A stretch of 64,000 nucleotides of DNA from positions 36,351,921-36,415,920 of the forward strand of contig OZ020485.1 of assembly GCA_963971405.1 (NCBI GenBank). Direction: 5' to 3'. Made by a program: the position numbers and the translations under genes. Numbering within the stretch: the stretch's first letter is position 1; the number at the start of each line of letters is the position of its first letter. The notes under the pieces were generated by a model. That model had not been told where the DNA came from. It ran no database searches and saw only the letters and a program-made list of their open reading frames with translations. This stretch comes from Psococerastis gibbosa. Taxonomy: Eukaryota > Arthropoda > Insecta > Psocodea > Psocidae. Shown piece after piece: positions 34,837-45,534 of the stretch.

Positions 34837-37800
34837 CTACTTTTGAAATGGCAGGGGCAAAAATTTGTTTACAGGGCCCAAATGCAGTTGTAAAATCCGG
34901 GAAAATACACGATGTAGTCTCATCGGAAAGCTAAACCGGACGACAAAACGTTTGTCGAAATCATTTTGCGGTGAAGACAACAATGTCATAGTCTTTTCCG
35001 CTTTTAAATTTGGTATATCATAACAAAACGGAGGTGTCTTGGGCCATACGCTAGGTACTTGCAACAAAAGGGGAGGATCAGGCCACCGTTGCACATAGTT
35101 CAGCGGCTGTTCTGGGCCTAGACCTCGGGAAGCTGGATCAGCACCGTTAAATTGAGAGCCAATGAAACGCCAATCTTCAATTTTAGCTTTACTCAAAATA
35201 ATTGGAATACAATTGGCCAAAAATAATTTCAGCTTAGTTACACCTAAGCGCAACCACGACAACACAATAGTGCTATCTGTGCAAAAATAGGTTCGCTGCA
35301 TCGGTAATTCGTTAAGAAAATTCATACATCTGTATATATTAACGAGCAAATCAGCTGCCTGTAGCTCAGTTTTCGAGACTGTCAAGCGCGATTTGAATTT
35401 TGCGGGCATGGTTCTACCTTTTGCCCTCATCAGGGTCATAGTAGCGTGACCCTCATAAACACAACAAATATAAATGGCGACGCCATAGCCAGTAGACGAA
35501 CTGTCTGAAAAGCAATATAGCTCAAGTTTTGGGCAACCAAAACAGTCTATTAGACGTGGAATACGTAGGCCTAATTCCTGTAAAAATGGAAGACCATCCA
35601 TAAGAATTTGCCATTCTTTCCGCAAGTTTTCGTCGAAAACTGCATCCCAATCAATGCCAATTTCCCATAATTTGCAGAGAAAGTGTCTGGTTTTTCCAGT
35701 AAAAGTGGCAAGTAGTCCCATAATGTCATAACGACATGCAATAAAGCTTAGGACTCCGCGCTTGGTATATACATAATTAAACTCAGTGACTCGATACATA
35801 AAAATATCTTTCGCTGAAGTCCAAAATAGACCGAATACCTTAATTACAGCCTTTTTGCCATGTAGATCAGTGTCTTCACATTGATCACGCGGTAGATTGA
35901 ACAAAAGGCTGTGGTGTGAACTTCCAAATTTTTGGAGTTCAAAGCCACCTTTGCGCAGCAAATTGTTGACAGCAAATCGGATTTCGTCATCGCTGCCGTC
36001 TAAACTGGTAATTAAATCTTCAACATATAGCTGAGTCAGCGAAATGTTGGTACCTCTTCGGAAATTAACGCTCTCGTCAGCAATGAACTGCTTTATAGTT
36101 CGCTGTGCTAAAAATGCACTAGGTGCCATGCTGAATAGCACACGAGTGAACTCAAGTTCCTCAGAACCACCATCAGGTGCAGGCCTCCACAAAATATGCT
36201 GATAACACCTATCAGCAGGAGCAATCACAACCTGATTGTACATTTTTCTAATGTCGGGTATCAAACCAACACTTCTTTCTTTGAAAGACAATAACTCATC
36301 GCAAATATCAGTTTGCAATGCTGGTCCCGTCAGCAATTGAGGATTCAGAGAGTTGCCATTCTTGTCGAGGCAACTGGCATTCATAACGGGCCGCAAACGA
36401 GTACAACTACTGGACCGTTTGATAACCGAATGATGAGGTAACATATACTTTGAAACGGTTCTAGCCTTTTCTAGAATACCGCTTTCAAGATAGTCAGCAA
36501 AAAAATTCCGATACAATTTAAATTTCTCGGGCTCCTTGCATAGCCTACTTTCTAATGAAAGCAGACTCTTAAGGGGTGAAAAGTTATTTTTCACTAATGG
36601 GACAGCATTTGGCTTAAAGGGTAGTCGTACCTCATTTCTGCCGTCAGCTCTACATACTGTAGTTTGTGAGTAAATATCCTCAGCCAGCTGTTCATCAGCA
36701 GAAAGTGGTATGGACTTAGGACCTTCTCCAATCTCACATAACCGCTCAACATCCTCAGTTAAATCCTGGTCTACACTTAGACCTAAAAGTGACACGGAAG
36801 CTTCGTCAGCAGTCGTACTTCCCAGTAGCACGTAACCCAACTGAGTCCACTGCGCCGTTAGCCCACCCAACCTGAGTAGAGGCTTGGAATCGCTTAAAAT
36901 AGAGGAGTAGACTCTGGCTCCCAGTAGAATGTCTACGTTAGCAGGTTTATAAAAAAGGGGATCAGCCAAGGCTATATCACCTAAATGGCCACTTATATCA
37001 GAAGTGACGGGTCGAGAAGGAAGATTCCCGCAGATTTGGGGAAGAACCAAAGCCTCAATCTTTTGCTTAAAATGGGGATTAACAGTTGATTCAATGGTAA
37101 AGATAACCCTTCCTTTGGCCTTAGTTGTTCCGGCAATACCTCGAATGAGAGTTTTGTCGTAAAACCGCTTGCAACCAAGTTGTGAAGCAGCCTTTTCTGT
37201 TATAAAACTAAGATGGCTTCCATTGTCAATTACAGTACGCATTGAAAACCCATGAATAGTGACTACAGCCGTAGCCAATAGAGCCTGTGGACCGGATGCC
37301 ACCAATGCACTAGCTGGCTCCTCATAAGTTGTAGGAGTCTGGCGGTGCCCTAAAGAGGTACTATTGTTAGTAGGCCTTTGCTTTCGGTCCAAAGTAGAAG
37401 AACCGCCTTTGCGGCACAATAGACTATTGTGCTGATTATCTCCATCAGAGCAATTTCGACACAAAAATTCAACAGGGCATTCAGCGGCCGAATGCTGAGT
37501 GCTGTTGAGGCATTTTGCACACAATTTTATTTCTAAAGCTTTTTCCCATCGTTTGGGAACAGTCAGCTTCAAAAGTTGCTGACACCGGTATGCAGGATGG
37601 GACCCGTTGCAAACCGGGCATTTCTTGCTGATTGGACGCACTGCTTTACGAGCATTGGCAGAGTCCGCAGTGTCCACCAAAAGAGCTGATTTAGGCTTGA
37701 AAGTGCTTAGGCTAGCTTTCAAAGGTTTGGCTATAACCTTATCTAGGTCCGAAGCTTGTACCTTTGCCTGTAAAAATTTTATTAGGTCATGTACGTTACA

Positions 37801-38679
37801 TAACGCCTTAATATCTTTAAGTTGATGGTCAAATGCCCTACGGGTTTGAACATCAATTTTAGCGTAGAGCGCTTGAAAGAAGACAAATTCCGTTAAATCT
37901 GTAATTTGCATTTTATCTAATGCGCTAATTGAATTCCGATAAATCTGAATTAAATTGCTTAAATCAGAGCTGCTCCGCCCAGACGCAAGGGGAGAGCAAT
38001 TGAGCATGTTGCTGACCATGGTCGATGCCTTAAGCCTTTTATTTTCAAAATGCGATTTTAAACAATTCAATGCCAAAGCGTAATTCGCATCGCATATTGG
38101 CAAGAACTCACTGATTAAGGCTTTGGCGTCATGCCCTAAGCTGCTTATAAGGTAATGGAATTTAACGGTAGGTGTCCAAGACGCACTACTGTTGACTAAG
38201 CTGTCAAAAACTGCATACCACATGTCGAAATTGTGGCTTTCAAGAGTAGGGATTTCAATTGGCTTTAACAAGTTTGGGCCTAAGCCACAAACAGGGCCGG
38301 AACAGTTGGACACTGTTCCCTTATCCATGCCATCAATGGCCAAAATCTGCACTTCATCACAAAGACAATAAAATTCCTCACGCTCCGCTTCAACCGATAT
38401 GCGGCTGGAGGTGGAACTTCCGGAATTGATATCCATCAGTTCAGACTCTATAGATTCGAATTGAGTGACCAATCCTTCAGCACGCTGAGATTTGATCTTT
38501 AGAGCTCCGGGCGTGAGAGATGTGGTGCATTTTAAATATGCTAAAATTGACTTAACGTCATTAATAATCATTGACCGTTTGTCAAGCAAAATTTGTAGCC
38601 TACTACAATTAGACGCATCAGGGTCACTTCTAACGGTTCGCCTTCTTGTCGGTGCCATTTCCGCAATAAATGAACCCAC
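34837..38679 (-). CDS. BEL/Pao Gag-Pol polyprotein lacking integrase (1280 aa)
   Basis: One open frame starts at MGSFIAEMAP (a second Met at residue 8 is possible). Domains in order: a coiled, charged Gag N-terminus; a DUF1759-like capsid region (about 135-310); Cys/His knuckle pairs (C354-x2-C357, C387-x2-C390, C407-x2-C410); an aspartic protease with IDNG at 484-487; reverse transcriptase (about 735-935) with catalytic D809 and Y885-V-E-D888 where YxDD is usual; then RNase H (about 1050-1190) with D1059, E1105, D1135 and D1181 all present. It stops at residue 1280 shortly after RNase H, before the zinc-binding and DDE integrase domains that full BEL/Pao Pol proteins have. The family normally makes capsid, copies RNA in particles and integrates cDNA; this copy could not integrate by itself. 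Assignment is by motif recognition. Confidence 0.93.
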   Translation of the reverse strand: MGSFIAEMAPTRRRTVRSDPDASNCSRLQILLDKRSMIINDVKSILAYLKCTTSLTPGALKIKSQRAEGLVTQFESIESELMDINSGSSTSSRISVEAEREEFYCLCDEVQILAIDGMDKGTVSNCSGPVCGLGPNLLKPIEIPTLESHNFDMWYAVFDSLVNSSASWTPTVKFHYLISSLGHDAKALISEFLPICDANYALALNCLKSHFENKRLKASTMVSNMLNCSPLASGRSSSDLSNLIQIYRNSISALDKMQITDLTEFVFFQALYAKIDVQTRRAFDHQLKDIKALCNVHDLIKFLQAKVQASDLDKVIAKPLKASLSTFKPKSALLVDTADSANARKAVRPISKKCPVCNGSHPAYRCQQLLKLTVPKRWEKALEIKLCAKCLNSTQHSAAECPVEFLCRNCSDGDNQHNSLLCRKGGSSTLDRKQRPTNNSTSLGHRQTPTTYEEPASALVASGPQALLATAVVTIHGFSMRTVIDNGSHLSFITEKAASQLGCKRFYDKTLIRGIAGTTKAKGRVIFTIESTVNPHFKQKIEALVLPQICGNLPSRPVTSDISGHLGDIALADPLFYKPANVDILLGARVYSSILSDSKPLLRLGGLTAQWTQLGYVLLGSTTADEASVSLLGLSVDQDLTEDVERLCEIGEGPKSIPLSADEQLAEDIYSQTTVCRADGRNEVRLPFKPNAVPLVKNNFSPLKSLLSLESRLCKEPEKFKLYRNFFADYLESGILEKARTVSKYMLPHHSVIKRSSSCTRLRPVMNASCLDKNGNSLNPQLLTGPALQTDICDELLSFKERSVGLIPDIRKMYNQVVIAPADRCYQHILWRPAPDGGSEELEFTRVLFSMAPSAFLAQRTIKQFIADESVNFRRGTNISLTQLYVEDLITSLDGSDDEIRFAVNNLLRKGGFELQKFGSSHHSLLFNLPRDQCEDTDLHGKKAVIKVFGLFWTSAKDIFMYRVTEFNYVYTKRGVLSFIACRYDIMGLLATFTGKTRHFLCKLWEIGIDWDAVFDENLRKEWQILMDGLPFLQELGLRIPRLIDCFGCPKLELYCFSDSSSTGYGVAIYICCVYEGHATMTLMRAKGRTMPAKFKSRLTVSKTELQAADLLVNIYRCMNFLNELPMQRTYFCTDSTIVLSWLRLGVTKLKLFLANCIPIILSKAKIEDWRFIGSQFNGADPASRGLGPEQPLNYVQRWPDPPLLLQVPSVWPKTPPFCYDIPNLKAEKTMTLLSSPQNDFDKRFVVRFSFPMRLHRVFSRILQLHLGPVNKFLPLPFQK
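36016..36027 (-). other. Reverse transcriptase active-site codons: YVED
   Basis: The minus-strand codons are TAT-GTT-GAA-GAT (residues 885-888). The third is Glu where catalytic Asp is nearly invariant; it is one base from an Asp codon. The surrounding frame is continuous, so this is not a frameshift artefact. Confidence 0.85.
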
Positions 38680-39244
38680 AATTCACAAAAGGGAACCTAA
38701 CGGGACAGGCTATACTCGATCCCCTATTTGCACAACACAATGACTATGACACCATAAATTGACCCAAATGTCAGTTCAATAATAGAAACCATATAGTATC
38801 GGTACCATGTAATGGTGTCTTAACAATAAAGACCGTAAAACCTGCCAATTCCAAAAAAATCCCCCTAAAAGTATCTATTGAAAGAGGGTGACGAGAAGGT
38901 CAGATCCAGGTACCAGTCCTTGGGTAGTAATATCCCCACGACCAATATAACGGTTACCGTTATACCATGCTCTATAACATAGGCTACTACAGATTCTAAT
39001 AGGCTCAATGCCAATAATTAAATATAAAATTATAATAAAATATAATATTGTATTATATCGTAATGCCTACGAAAATAATAATATATCAACCTTATCTAAG
39101 AGCTGATAGTTGCGAATTGTTGCGCCAGGTATGTAAATGCAGAACTGGACAATAGCATAAAACAATCGGGGCTAGAAGTAAGGTGTAAAAAGACAAAAGA
39201 AAGAACTATTCAGATCGTAGGACCGATCCGGTTCGTTGGACCAA
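38680..39244 (-). other. Leader of the BEL/Pao element
   Basis: About 565 bp between the primer-binding region and the Gag-Pol start, expected to hold the packaging signal and upstream untranslated region. No frame of note is seen. Confidence 0.6.
39226..39243 (-). promoter_or_regulatory. Candidate tRNA primer-binding site
   Basis: One base inside the 5' LTR, the minus strand begins TGGTCCAACGAACCGGAT. TGG is the complement of a tRNA CCA end. The priming tRNA could not be identified from memory. Confidence 0.4.
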
Positions 39245-39878
39245 TGTGGTTTTCTGCGATAACTCAGTAAAATAAAATAAGTACCTAACTCACAACAGGG
39301 GCGTATCCTAATAAGCTAATAACTAAGAACTCCAAATTACGCTCCTGAAGGTTTAGGTACCTATGAAAATAGAGTGGACTGTATGAAAATAATTATGAAT
39401 TGGTAAGAAAGGAAGAGAATAAGCCTACCGTACTCTGCTTACTCGGTGGTGAAGGTGTAGTACAGTAGGTAGACCTATTATAAAATGTAATGTATAGTGT
39501 GGTGCTGTAAAGTGTCTGGGTGTATGTGTTTTGAGTGAATAGGCTACGCTACTTATCTACTACCGGAGTCCGTGGCTTGCAAAGTATCCGCAGGAATCTC
39601 GGCAGGGGCGAGCACAATAAACACTGTTTAATATAAAGAATAATAACACAAACAAGAAAACACTACAACCACAACTATAATAAATTAATGTAAATAACAA
39701 TAGCTATATAATTAAATAAATATACAACCTATTGGAGCCGATACAATATTGAGACTGAATTCACTAACTGTAAAATGCGGGGATGAGTACTTGTGTACCT
39801 ACCCGATTTAGGGTAAGGTACCTGCGACAACAACCCGCAACTATATTTAGCTTGTGCAATGCGAGGCATTCACGGACA
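39245..39878 (-). repeat. 5' LTR of the BEL/Pao element
   Basis: Identical to 33964-34597. For the element's transcription direction this is the promoter-bearing copy. Confidence 0.95.
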
Positions 39879-39883
39879 GTGGT

Positions 39884-39975
39884 AACGTGGTTGTACTTGT
39901 GCGAGTCTCTATACACCTTGCGATCAGAGACGTGTCGTAACTCGACAGAAGCACATATTAGGTTACAGTTAGTAT
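39884..39975 (+). repeat. Repeat R, right half of interrupted copy
   Basis: ggttgtacttgtgcgagtct, acaccttgcgatcagagac and gtcgtaactcgaca continue the R sequence begun at 33935. Collapsing one gtggt restores the order seen at 23.1 kb. Confidence 0.7.
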
Positions 39976-40811
39976 AGGTATTGTAATAGTTAAATATTGG
40001 CTGCCTATCGATTTTCCCTATCCTAAAGCACTGTATTATTAGTATGATTTAATGCCTGTAGGTATACCCCTCTTGGCTCCACCTCGAGTTCTATGTAGCA
40101 GAGATGGGACATTCGCTTCCCGCTAAATTTTTTTTTTTTTTTTAATTTCTGGTGTCACTCGCCAGGCCTCTTATGACCAGCCATTGAAAAAAACGTGTCA
40201 GGTGGCTCCAGGAGTCAAAAAATAGTTTTGGCGCGCTCGAAGATCCCATCACTACTATATATAGAACTCTAGAACCACCAATTGCCCCCTTTGGATCCAT
40301 TATCTTCAAAGCGGGAAAATCCATACAAATGTGCACACAAGGAATCGAACCTAACATTCGCCCATAAGTCTTCTACTAAAAAAAAAAATTCCTTGCAAAC
40401 ACACTATGCTACTACAATAAAAGATATTACAGTCCCTTCTCCCTATCAAAACCATGATGAGACGAATATTCAGCCCGAAATAAAAAATATTACGGGCCAA
40501 TGATTAGACTCGTCTTATTAACCGTAAAAATTACAAGTGGCTATAGGCCTATTAGCCTGAAGGACCATGGTTGCGGTCAGTCATTTCTTCTCATACGGCT
40601 AATCATCAGTAGGCGTTGAATGAGCAAAGCCACAAGTCATAAACTCTGCCTACCTTGGTAAGGGCCAAAATAACAAAACCCATGACCACCAAAAGAGTAG
40701 AGGTCTGGACTATTTCAATAGTAGAAATCCCTTTAGGCATCACTCCTGAAGAATAAGTATGATAATGCACTTTGGTCTGGTATCTAATAATAATAATAGT
40801 GTTGTTTGTTG
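39976..40811. other. No gene seen
   Basis: There is a T run near 40128-40143. Short frames on both strands (40142-40503) lack motifs. Confidence 0.4.
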
Positions 40812-41125
40812 TTTCTAACGCCTGCTTTCAGCATTTCTGCTTTAAGCAACCCTGTCAGCCTGGCGGGGAGAGTGAGTCTGTTTGTTAACTTGAGGCACCC
40901 AAGGGCAGACTCTTTCACCTCGGGGAAAGGGGAGTTGACTAACAGGGTGGACCTCCTGATTATAGTGGATTCCGAACCACTTGGGGAACATGGTAAAGTC
41001 AGACGATTAAATCGGAGATGACCAGGACTCGACTTATACTGCCTAAGCGAGTTATCATGTCCCACCAAGTTGCCGCAGTTTGAAACATGCTCTGCTCTAA
41101 TAAAATCAACATGGTAAGGCCGTTG
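40812..41125 (-). repeat. SINE family S2, longest copy
   Basis: The minus strand starts with aacggccttaccatgttga and tttcaaactgcggcaact, then agtcgagtcctggtcatctc (B-box-like). It ends with gcaggcgttagaaacaac. The 142-codon frame 40784-41212 simply reads through it. A TAA/TTA microsatellite abuts the head at about 41131-41155. Confidence 0.68.
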
Positions 41126-41254
41126 GCAATAATAATAATAATAATAATAGTAATAATTCGTGTATTTTTTTAAAAACATTTTTAACATTTCTGCAGATAT
41201 AGTAGGCCCCATTTAATCTAAGGTGTGCGGGGTACCTACTAATCTGTATTTCGT

Positions 41255-41440
41255 TAAGTAATGCTTTCGCCTGTTTCACTTCGTCAATGGTAAGCTTGTC
41301 TCAACTTGCCCATTACCGGTCTAGGTTGACATCGAGAACGTATACCAGTTTGCCAATGGCCAAAAATTCATACGGAAACAATACAAATAACGTCCGAAAT
41401 CCATCGGGTCGTTGCCATTGGGCAAGGGACATATACTTGT
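41255..41440 (-). repeat. Dispersed repeat P, inverted copy 4
   Basis: The complement carries gcccaatggcaacgacccga, gtttccgtatgaatttttgg and ccattggcaaactgg, as in the plus-strand copies. Confidence 0.7.
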
Positions 41441-42742
41441 AATACGCTTTTCTGAGATTTTCAATATCTCCTACCGTTTCCAAGGCACATTCCATCATAT
41501 CTACAGAATCTGGGCCACCCTGTATGCCTGATTACGTCATCGGCAAACTACTTAAAGCCCACCAGGCTCGGGGGCTCAGCTGCATGACACTATGTTCGCC
41601 ACTGAATCAATACAAACCAAAACAGTAAAACACTGGTCCTCCCAGAGTCTGTTCTTGCATAAGAACAAAGTTGATTTCGTAATTCATTTCAAATAAAGAG
41701 GACGTGATGCTCGCCACCAAACGTAGCGTAAATAACCGAATTAATTCATTAAGAGTTATTGTAGCGAGAAACAACAATCCCGCGGTCTGCAGAGCAACAA
41801 TCTTGAACTAAATGAATCTTAATTGTTATTGTAGCGTACCCGAATATAATATCGTATTATGGAATCTGAGACATAGTAGGCCGATGAGGTAATTTTCTAT
41901 GAGTCTGCAAATTTTTTAGACATTTCATTTTTTATTTTATTATTTTGTACAATAGTTTTCCACCAATTACGTTGTACAAAAAATTACAATGGAACAGTTA
42001 AGTAACATATAAAACAAAACATAATAATAATATGCAACTATAATATATAAATAAAACAATAGTAAAAGTAAAGGAGTAGGTAATAGCTTAAAACTTATTA
42101 AAAACTACTATAGTATTGAAATGACAGTATTGTAAATACAATTCTTTGTAAAAGCATGTGCATAGGTATTCCAGTATGGAGTTTCAAAGCAATTGAGTGG
42201 AAACATGTTACGGTGATTATTTAAGGCAACTCAATAATTAGAAACTGGGTACTTCAAACGTTTTACGTTCTCATAATAAGTAATGTAACGCTAGTTCGAA
42301 GTTATAACGAATTATCAGGGCAGTACAACAGGAATTGCAAATAACGAAACACTGAGTTTCATCAATTTCATATTAGTATGTTTATTCATGAATTGGAATA
42401 AAAAAAATAATTTCTTTACCTTCAGCAGGTTGTTTTGTATCGATTGTTTGATGGCTACTGTATACTGTATATTTTGCGTGACTTAGTAAAACAAAATTGT
42501 ACCATGACGGAATTTAATTTGTACTCAATTTTCTGTATAAAATTTGCATTTTATTGGACTTTTAGGCCAGTTAAATGCTGATTTATTTATGTATTTATGA
42601 GCCAATCAGCTTCATAGATGGGACACCATACCAGATTAAATGGTCACACAGTCTCAGACGCAGGGATACACAATCAACTTTCTACGTATTTCAATGCTTA
42701 ATATACAATACTCTCCATGACTCCTATTAAGGATATTATTTA
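41441..42742. other. No gene seen
   Basis: Very AT-rich, especially 41930-42080. No frame above 60 codons. Confidence 0.45.
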
Positions 42743-43574
42743 TTGCTTTCCAATTTCTACGTAGTATAAGGAAAGCTTTGTGACGGTCGAAATTTTCGAT
42801 TCCGAGATTTCAACGGATTTACACGTTTTCAGGTCCCAGGAACCCAAAAAAGTGGTTTTTACGAAATGTCTGTCTGTCACTGTCTGTCTGTGCGTCGATT
42901 TCCGGGCAAACTATACTCCGTCGATTTTGATGATATTCGGCATGTAGGTTCACAAAAATCATACCTCGGAACCTTTTTTTTATTTTGGGCTAACTGAATT
43001 TGGGGGGGTTTTATTTTCAAAAAACTTATAAAAAACGTCTAAAAAAATTATTTCACCAAAACGGCTCCAACGATTTCTTTTAAATTCACATATATTGTAG
43101 TCGTTATTAATGTTGACAAAATACGGGGGGTCGCTTGCCCTTTGATAGTTTGCTTCTGGGGGTAAAAAAATAAAAATAACTAAATTTTAATTAAAAATGA
43201 CTAAAAAATAATTTTTCTGTGAAACCTTTCCATCGATGATTTCTACCTTCAGGCATGTTTTAGGTGTTAAATTGAGTAACGAAACCGGACAGGTTGCTTT
43301 CCCAAAAAATTATTTGGTTTTGTGCAAAAAAAATGTTTTTGAAAAAATTCACCAAATGCATTGCGTGCCCTGCCATTATTCCTGTGTGGTAATTTGTTGG
43401 CCTGACCTATCTAGAATTTACCTCACCTCCAGTGACGTCAGGTGGACAACCCCCTCCCCAAGATGCCCGAAATTTAACTGTAAGAAACTTATTTACCATG
43501 AAATTACTCATTTTCTCTAGCTACTACTTGATAAATTGGAAAGCATGTTCGAGTAAACTCGGACCGGTTCTTTA
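42743..43574 (+). mobile_element. HINE-like repeat H2, full length
   Basis: Both ends are present: gctttccaatttctacgtag folding on agtataaggaaagc at the start, then gataaattggaaagc (complement of the start), the hairpin cgagtaaactcg (43550-43561) and a ggaccggttcttta end. The interior has a CTGT tract (42869-42890) and the conserved acggctccaacgatttcttt. No coding capacity is evident. Confidence 0.72.
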
Positions 43575-44516
43575 TGTATTATAGTCAAACCGATACTAGT
43601 GTCATAGTGTACCACTACCAAGTACATATAAAAATTACAAATGCATACCACTCGTGGTGTCATTGAAATTGTGTTGTATCTTTCAACGAAATAATCATTT
43701 TGTACCCCACCGTATTTTTCTTTATGCAGGCCTATTTTGTGGATCAACACTGCTTTAGCCACAATTTGACGGCTATATTACCATTATTATGATTTTAATG
43801 AAGTGTATAATTGTTGTGATATGTCAATCCAGAGTCTAGATTCGTATGGTATAAAACTTTTGTTCAGGATTTAGGTTCAACAAGAGGATAGCTTCAGAAG
43901 CAACAATGCCAGGGCATAGCACATCATGACTCAATGACCCTTATAAGGTGCAATGGTTTAATGCTAAGGAGCTTATTCCAAGACAGACGCGGCATAATAG
44001 AAGCTCGTAAAAGGCGCGACATGAAGGAATAAACGTTGATGGTCGCGAGCGTTGGGCGCGCTATAAATCTGAGCGGATGTCAGGGGGCAGCGGTCAACGA
44101 GGTTCAAGGCCTGCCACGGCCGATGCACTGCAAACCTTTCTGGAATTTACTGGAATCGCAAAGACAAAATCTAACAACCAACATTTTTAATTAGCTCCCA
44201 TCCAGGTGGTAGCAAAAGCCCCGGGGTCCATGTCTCAGCCTATGAATTGCATATACTGGTGTTTTCCCTTTCGATATTTACTTATATTACTATTTCCATC
44301 AATTTACAATAACAATAACACTCCGTAAATCGCATAATTTATAGTAATTTGATTAATACGACACATGTGAACACGAACATACATAAATAATGACCAAATA
44401 TTGTACTCATTAAAAAATGTTACTGTATAAAGCCTGTCTGCTGATGGCCCAGCGATTGAATATTATATAGTACCTGTATACACAAAATATTATCGTTGTG
44501 TATGCTATTCAATGGC
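43575..44516. other. No gene seen
   Basis: An 81-codon frame at 43517-43762 (-) overlaps the H2 end and lacks motifs. Confidence 0.4.
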
Positions 44517-44519
44517 TAT

Positions 44520-44915
44520 GGCGCCCATACAACCGACCGGCTAGGGCTATTTACAAAAACAGTGACGTGGTAGCAGACATTCAAGACCTAGGCGGGGTTT
44601 CCACCGACCTCGCATTGCAGAATTGACGGAAATGTTTATTTTCCTCTATGCCATAGTCAAAATTAATCAATGGTCATACAGTAAAATCACAAACAAACAA
44701 ACTAAAATTAAAAAATGGCGTCATAGGATATGTGAAGTACAAACATTTGTACAAACAATTTAATAGATTTCTATAAAAAGACAAATTCTAATTTCCGTCA
44801 ATGTCATTTGCATTCTGCAATGCGAGGTCGGTGGAAACGCCACCGAAGTCTTGAATATCTGCTACCACGTCACCGTTTTTGTAAATAGCCCTAGCCGGTC
44901 GGTGGAATGGGCGCC
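44520..44915. mobile_element. Composite foldback element F5 (396 bp)
   Basis: The outer arms include gaccggctagggctatttac and gacgtggtagcagacattca and are mirrored at 44850-44910. A second pair of termini lies inside (44591 ggcggggtttccaccgacct to 44844), so it is a palindrome within a palindrome. The loop of about 180 bp holds aaaaatggcgtcataggata. Flanking trinucleotides are tat and tag, so the target duplication is imperfect. Confidence 0.75.
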
Positions 44916-45129
44916 TAGGCGAACAGTAAATGACAGTTTTAAACTTGTGGATGCCACATATTTAATTATTATTTAGGTTAGGATATTAATTACGCTGGAT
45001 TTGTTCTCTTTTTCAATTTGAACTACACCACAGGATAAATCCCCACAGCACAGCTCAAAACCCTAATCTCAGAAAGGCCGCATTAATAAGCATAAACTAC
45101 AGGCAGGTATTTTATCTTTTAATTGAAAA

Positions 45130-45524
45130 GGCGGGGATTCCACCGACTGGCTAGGGCTAAATACAAAAACGGTGACGTGGTAGCAGACATTCAAGACTTA
45201 GGCGGGGTGTCCACCGACCTCGCATTGCAGAATGCAAATGACATTGACGGAAATGTTTGTTTTTCTTTTTATAGAAATCTATTAAAATGTTTGTAATTAA
45301 CATATCCCATGACGCCATTTTTTAATTTTAGTTAGTTTGTTTGTGATTTTACTCTAGGATCATTGATCAATTTTAACTATGGCATAGAGTAAAACAAACA
45401 TTTCCGTCAATGTCATTTGCATTCTGCAATGCGAGGTCGTTGGAAACCCCGCCTAAGTCTTGAATGTCTGCTACCACGTCACCGTATTTGTATTTAGCCC
45501 TAGCCGGTCGGTGGAAACCCAGGC
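45130..45524. mobile_element. Composite foldback element F6 (395 bp)
   Basis: Same architecture as F5: outer arms with gtgacgtggtagcagacatt, inner termini 45201-45453 (ggcggggtgtccaccgacct) and a shared loop. Here the loop is inverted relative to the arms (tcccatgacgccatttttta). Instead of a 3-bp duplication it is flanked by the 10-bp direct repeat taattgaaaa (45120-45129 and 45525-45534). Confidence 0.78.
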
Positions 45525-45534
45525 TAATTGAAAA

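Larger units (their letters stand above)
33964..39878 (-). mobile_element. BEL/Pao LTR retrotransposon, integrase-lacking
   Basis: A 5915-bp element with identical 634-bp LTRs (TG...CA ends) and a 5-bp TSD gtggt (33959-33963 and 39879-39883), the size typical of BEL/Pao. Order on the minus strand: 5' LTR, a leader of about 565 bp, one Gag-Pol frame, about 240 bp, 3' LTR. No second frame, integrase or envelope is present. Identical LTRs and an intact frame indicate a recent insertion. It lies inside a copy of repeat R. Confidence 0.95.

Noticed and set aside
40784-41212. 142-codon minus-strand frame with poly-Tyr ends
   Set aside because: It reads through a SINE S2 copy and flanking TAA microsatellites.
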